From assembly GCA_964604565.1 (NCBI GenBank), contig CAZRZN010000181.1, positions 1 through 8,869 of the forward strand: 8,869 bases of DNA. The letters run 5' to 3'. Origin of the DNA: CAZRZN01 sp964604565. GTDB lineage: Bacteria > Pseudomonadota > Alphaproteobacteria > Rhodobacterales > Rhodobacteraceae. Shown in pieces: positions 5,782 through 8,869 of the stretch (its first letter is position 1; the number at the start of each line of letters is the position of its first letter). Made by a program: the position numbers and the translations under genes. A model generated the notes under the pieces. It saw only the letters and a program-made list of their open reading frames with translations. It was not told the DNA's origin and did not search any database.

Positions 5782-6494
5782 GCGCTCATCGTCCAGATCA
5801 GGGTTTGCGGGTCGGTCAACGCGAGCGTGGTCGCATTGATCGAAGCGGCTTTCAGCGCCGCCGGAATCAAGAATGGCAGAAGGAACCCTAAGGCTACGTT
5901 AACGTGACTGTCACGCTTGAGCCGGTTCAGGATATCGCCGCCGGTTGTGGGATCGTAGAGCGGCAGATTGATCCAGAAATTAAAGGCGCCGCTGCGTAGC
6001 GGCCAGTCCAGAACCCGCACGACAATCACGAAGAAAATCAAGGTTGTCAGGCAGATACCATAGGAGATACCCGCAAGGGTCCGGATGAGCGCAAGCCCGG
6101 AGGCCGGAATGTCCGGGGGTGCGGCCAGCATCATGAGCCGGACCGGAGAAAACGGAAAGTCCATCGCCGCGCCGACCAGCGTCCCGAGATTGCCGAGCAC
6201 ATTGCTCAGGGGCGTGGGCAATACCAACCCACGGCAGATCAGCGTGAGCAACAAGACTGTCGTGGCCAGCGCGAAAAAACGCATGCGGTTGAACGGTGGG
6301 GCAAACCGGAATTCGACCAGGGACGGCGACTCGGACACATATTCGACGAAGGTCAGCAAGGCGCCGAGCAAGGCAAGCAAGGCAATCATCTGCGTGGTTT
6401 CGATCGGCGTGCCGGGCAGGAGCAGGGCCGGCGTCGCCACCAGAACAGCCACGAGAAACGCCCGCGCGGCGGCGCTCACCAATCGCGTGATCAC
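5664..6494 (-). CDS. hypothetical six-helix inner-membrane protein
   Basis: This is a 276-residue integral membrane protein that I cannot assign to a named family. Hydrophobic segments lie at about residues 11-27, 35-52, 73-91, 140-161, 197-216 and 231-252. A polar linker with RFAPPFNRMR (63-72) lies before the third, and DPTTGGDILNRLKRDSH (181-197) precedes the fifth. The C-terminus (EEKRRRAYAQ) is strongly basic and probably cytoplasmic. The start is a GTG at 6494-6492 preceded by GAAAGGGCATTGAT, a fair ribosome binding site. No ATG in frame gives a better N-terminus. Its 3' end overlaps the exported EEP-fold gene, so the two form a unit, perhaps acting at the envelope. No catalytic or transport signature is visible. 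Confidence 0.75.
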   Translation of the reverse strand: MITRLVSAAARAFLVAVLVATPALLLPGTPIETTQMIALLALLGALLTFVEYVSESPSLVEFRFAPPFNRMRFFALATTVLLLTLICRGLVLPTPLSNVLGNLGTLVGAAMDFPFSPVRLMMLAAPPDIPASGLALIRTLAGISYGICLTTLIFFVIVVRVLDWPLRSGAFNFWINLPLYDPTTGGDILNRLKRDSHVNVALGFLLPFLIPAALKAASINATTLALTDPQTLIWTMSAWAFLPASLIMRGVALMRIAALIEEKRRRAYAQAQLQTV

Positions 6495-6646
6495 ATCAAT
6501 GCCCTTTCGTTCAGGACGGTCGCGATACGATGCCGCGCCCTTGTCCCATCCCGAGCCCGCGCTTTTCGGCGGGTTGCCTCAATCTTGCCGTAGTTTTGCC
6601 TTTTTTCCTCGAACGGCTCAACTGTGGGCAGGGCATCGTCACGGAT
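6491..6646 (-). CDS. doubtful small ORF upstream of the membrane protein gene
   Basis: A GTG at 6646-6644 opens a 51-codon frame that ends in ATG-TGA, so its stop shares GTGA with the GTG start of the membrane protein gene, a typical coupling overlap. The product is very charged (EEKRQNYGKIEATRRKARAR region) with no motif I know, and no ribosome binding site precedes the start. A longer reading from an ATG at 6721 adds cysteines and looks no better. It may be a leader that couples translation, or chance. Confidence 0.2.
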   Translation of the reverse strand: MRDDALPTVEPFEEKRQNYGKIEATRRKARARDGTRARHRIATVLNERALM

Positions 6647-6722
6647 TAGGGCCACTTCACAAGGGCAGTGGTGCGGGAATGCATCAATTCCGCGCCAAAA
6701 ACAGGCACGTGAAGAACGCATT

Positions 6723-6734
6723 CCAATATATTGG
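6723..6734. promoter_or_regulatory. AT-rich perfect 12-bp palindrome
   Basis: CCAATATATTGG is self-complementary and stands out as the most AT-rich spot in its surroundings. It lies 229-242 bases upstream of the membrane protein start, in the gap after leuD. It could be an operator or contain a -10 box (TATATT), but no well-spaced -35 box accompanies it. Confidence 0.35.
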
Positions 6735-6833
6735 GGAAGAACGAACTTTCACTACAACCCCCGCGCGACCCATGTCACGCAACGGGCCCACCACTTGCGT
6801 CAGGGCATGTGGTAAACGGGATTGCGGGGGGCG

Positions 6834-6859
6834 CCCGTCCCGCGCGGTGCGGGGACGGG
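6834..6859 (-). terminator. possible leuD terminator hairpin
   Basis: CCCGTCCC (6834-6841) and GGGACGGG (6852-6859) form a perfect 8-bp GC-only stem with a 10-base loop, 11 bases past the leuD stop. On the minus strand it is followed by CGCCCCCCGC and not by T, so it is not a classic intrinsic terminator. The rest of the 376-base gap up to 6495 holds only the palindrome at 6723-6734 and a doubtful small ORF. Confidence 0.45.
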
Positions 6860-6870
6860 ACGGGGCAGGG

Positions 6871-7476
6871 TCAGACCCAAGGGCGGGACTGGGCGGCCTG
6901 CGTTTCGAAGGCGTCGATCGCGGCGACCTTTTCCAGCGACAGCGCGATGTCATCAAGACCGTTCATCAGGCAATGCTTCTTGAACGGATCGATCTCGAAG
7001 CGGAAGCTTTCGCCGTCCGACGTGGTCACGGTCTGCGACTCGAGGTCGACGATCATGCGCGCGTTGGAGCCCTTTTCGGCATCCTTCATCAACACGTCCA
7101 CCGCCTCTTGGGGCAACTGGATCGGCAGCAGGCCGTTCTTGAAGCAGTTGTTATAGAAAATATCCGCGAAAGACGTTGAAATGATTGCCTTTATTCCAAA
7201 ATCCTTCAGCGCCCAGGGGGCATGTTCGCGGGAGCTGCCGCAGCCGAAATTCTCACCGGCGACAAGGATCTCCGTCTCACGATACTGCGGCTTGTTCAGC
7301 ACGAAATCCGCGATCTCGGCGCCGTTGTCGTCATAGCGCATTTCATCGAAGGCGTGCACGCCGAGGCCGGAGCGTTTGATCGTCTTGAGGAACTGTTTCG
7401 GGATGATCATGTCGGTGTCGATGTTGACCAGCGGCATGGGCGCCGCGATCCCTGTAAGCTTTTCGAATTTGTCCAT
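6871..7476 (-). CDS. leuD: 3-isopropylmalate dehydratase small subunit
   Basis: LeuD is the small (swivel-domain) subunit of isopropylmalate isomerase. With LeuC it converts 2-isopropylmalate to 3-isopropylmalate in the cytoplasm. The 201 residues match the family length. Signatures are NIDTDMIIPKQF (18-29), GENFGCGSSREHAPWAL (74-90), which contains the conserved SSREH substrate loop, and SFADIFYNNCFKNGLLP (102-118). The ATG at 7476-7474 is preceded by AGAGAGGGTCCC and gives the standard MDKF-type N-terminus. The 19-residue upstream extension in frame is not family-like and runs into the repeat region. leuC lies 174 bases upstream on the same strand. That is unusually far for a tightly coupled pair, and the gap contains a hairpin and a phased repeat. 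Confidence 0.97.
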   Translation of the reverse strand: MDKFEKLTGIAAPMPLVNIDTDMIIPKQFLKTIKRSGLGVHAFDEMRYDDNGAEIADFVLNKPQYRETEILVAGENFGCGSSREHAPWALKDFGIKAIISTSFADIFYNNCFKNGLLPIQLPQEAVDVLMKDAEKGSNARMIVDLESQTVTTSDGESFRFEIDPFKKHCLMNGLDDIALSLEKVAAIDAFETQAAQSRPWV

Positions 7477-7505
7477 GGGACCCTCTCTGGGGGCGGAAAA
7501 TCTGG

Positions 7506-7549
7506 GGGCACATCCGATGCACAACACATGCACAGACCATGCACAGGCG
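7506..7549 (-). repeat. 11-bp-period tandem repeat, TGTGCAT units, upstream of leuD
   Basis: On the plus strand ATGCACA occurs at 7517-7523, 7528-7534 and 7539-7545, each followed by a variable 4-base spacer. A degenerate fourth unit GGGCACA at 7506-7512 keeps the same 11-bp register. On the leuD strand this reads TGTGCAT-N4 repeated. The array lies 30 bases upstream of the leuD ATG. Conserved cores with changing spacers on the same face of the helix suggest binding sites. No known regulator motif matches. Confidence 0.7.
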
Positions 7550-7598
7550 TTGCGGGTTTCGGCGGTCCGGCGATTTCCTTTCGATTACGGTTGCGGTG

Positions 7599-7628
7599 AT
7601 GTCACCGCGCATCGGGGCGCGGTGACAT
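7599..7628 (-). terminator. 12-bp hairpin downstream of leuC
   Basis: ATGTCACCGCGC (7599-7610) and GCGCGGTGACAT (7617-7628) pair perfectly around a 6-base loop, 22 bases past the leuC TGA. The stem is very stable, but no T-run follows it on the minus strand. It may end or partly end leuC transcription with Rho, or protect the leuC message and set the leuC:leuD ratio. Confidence 0.5.
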
Positions 7629-7650
7629 GGGGGTCAGAGGCGCCGCGGCA

Positions 7651-8869
<1,219 letters not shown>

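Noticed and set aside
7517..7545. The 11-bp repeats as a CRISPR array
   Set aside because: Units are only 7 bases with 4-base spacers, far too short for CRISPR repeats and spacers, and no cas genes are present.
7477..7612. A leu leader peptide (attenuator) in front of leuD
   Set aside because: The short frames here contain no run of leucine codons, and the hairpin is next to leuC and not arranged as terminator/antiterminator before leuD.

Overview
The window looks like a chromosomal stretch from an alphaproteobacterium, most likely of the Rhodobacteraceae/Roseobacter group. Three things point there: GC-rich DNA with GC-ending codons, the leuC-leuD-leuB proteins of alphaproteobacterial type, and a bciA-type 8-vinyl reductase of (bacterio)chlorophyll synthesis, which suggests an anoxygenic phototroph. 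No rRNA, prophage, insertion sequence, CRISPR or defence module is visible. The content is mostly ordinary housekeeping genes, and I see no clear previously undescribed system.

Layout, left to right. Bases 1-198 (+) hold the C-terminal end of a 2H-type (cyclic phosphodiesterase / 2'-5' RNA ligase-like) protein. Bases 199-568 hold no convincing gene. A tRNA-Pro(CGG) with encoded CCA follows on the minus strand (569-645), then an EamA/DMT permease (690-1664, -). Divergent from the permease, bciA runs rightwards (1812-2759, +) with a perfect TGT-N12-ACA (PpsR/CrtJ-type) motif just before its start. It converges, with only 4 bases between stop codons, on a small secreted protein (2764-3150, -).

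Everything from there to the right edge is on the minus strand, in transcription order: leuC (cut by the right edge), leuD, a six-helix membrane protein, an exported endonuclease/exonuclease/phosphatase-fold protein, leuB and the small secreted protein. LeuC and LeuD form isopropylmalate isomerase and LeuB is the next enzyme of leucine synthesis. The two envelope genes between leuD and leuB overlap each other and look like a separate small operon. The gaps carry structure: a 12-bp hairpin and an 11-bp-phased repeat between leuC and leuD, an AT-rich 12-bp palindrome between leuD and the membrane gene, and two hairpins after leuB.

The points most worth checking are the candidate light/oxygen control of bciA, the phased repeat upstream of leuD, and the apparently degenerate active site of the phosphatase-fold protein.
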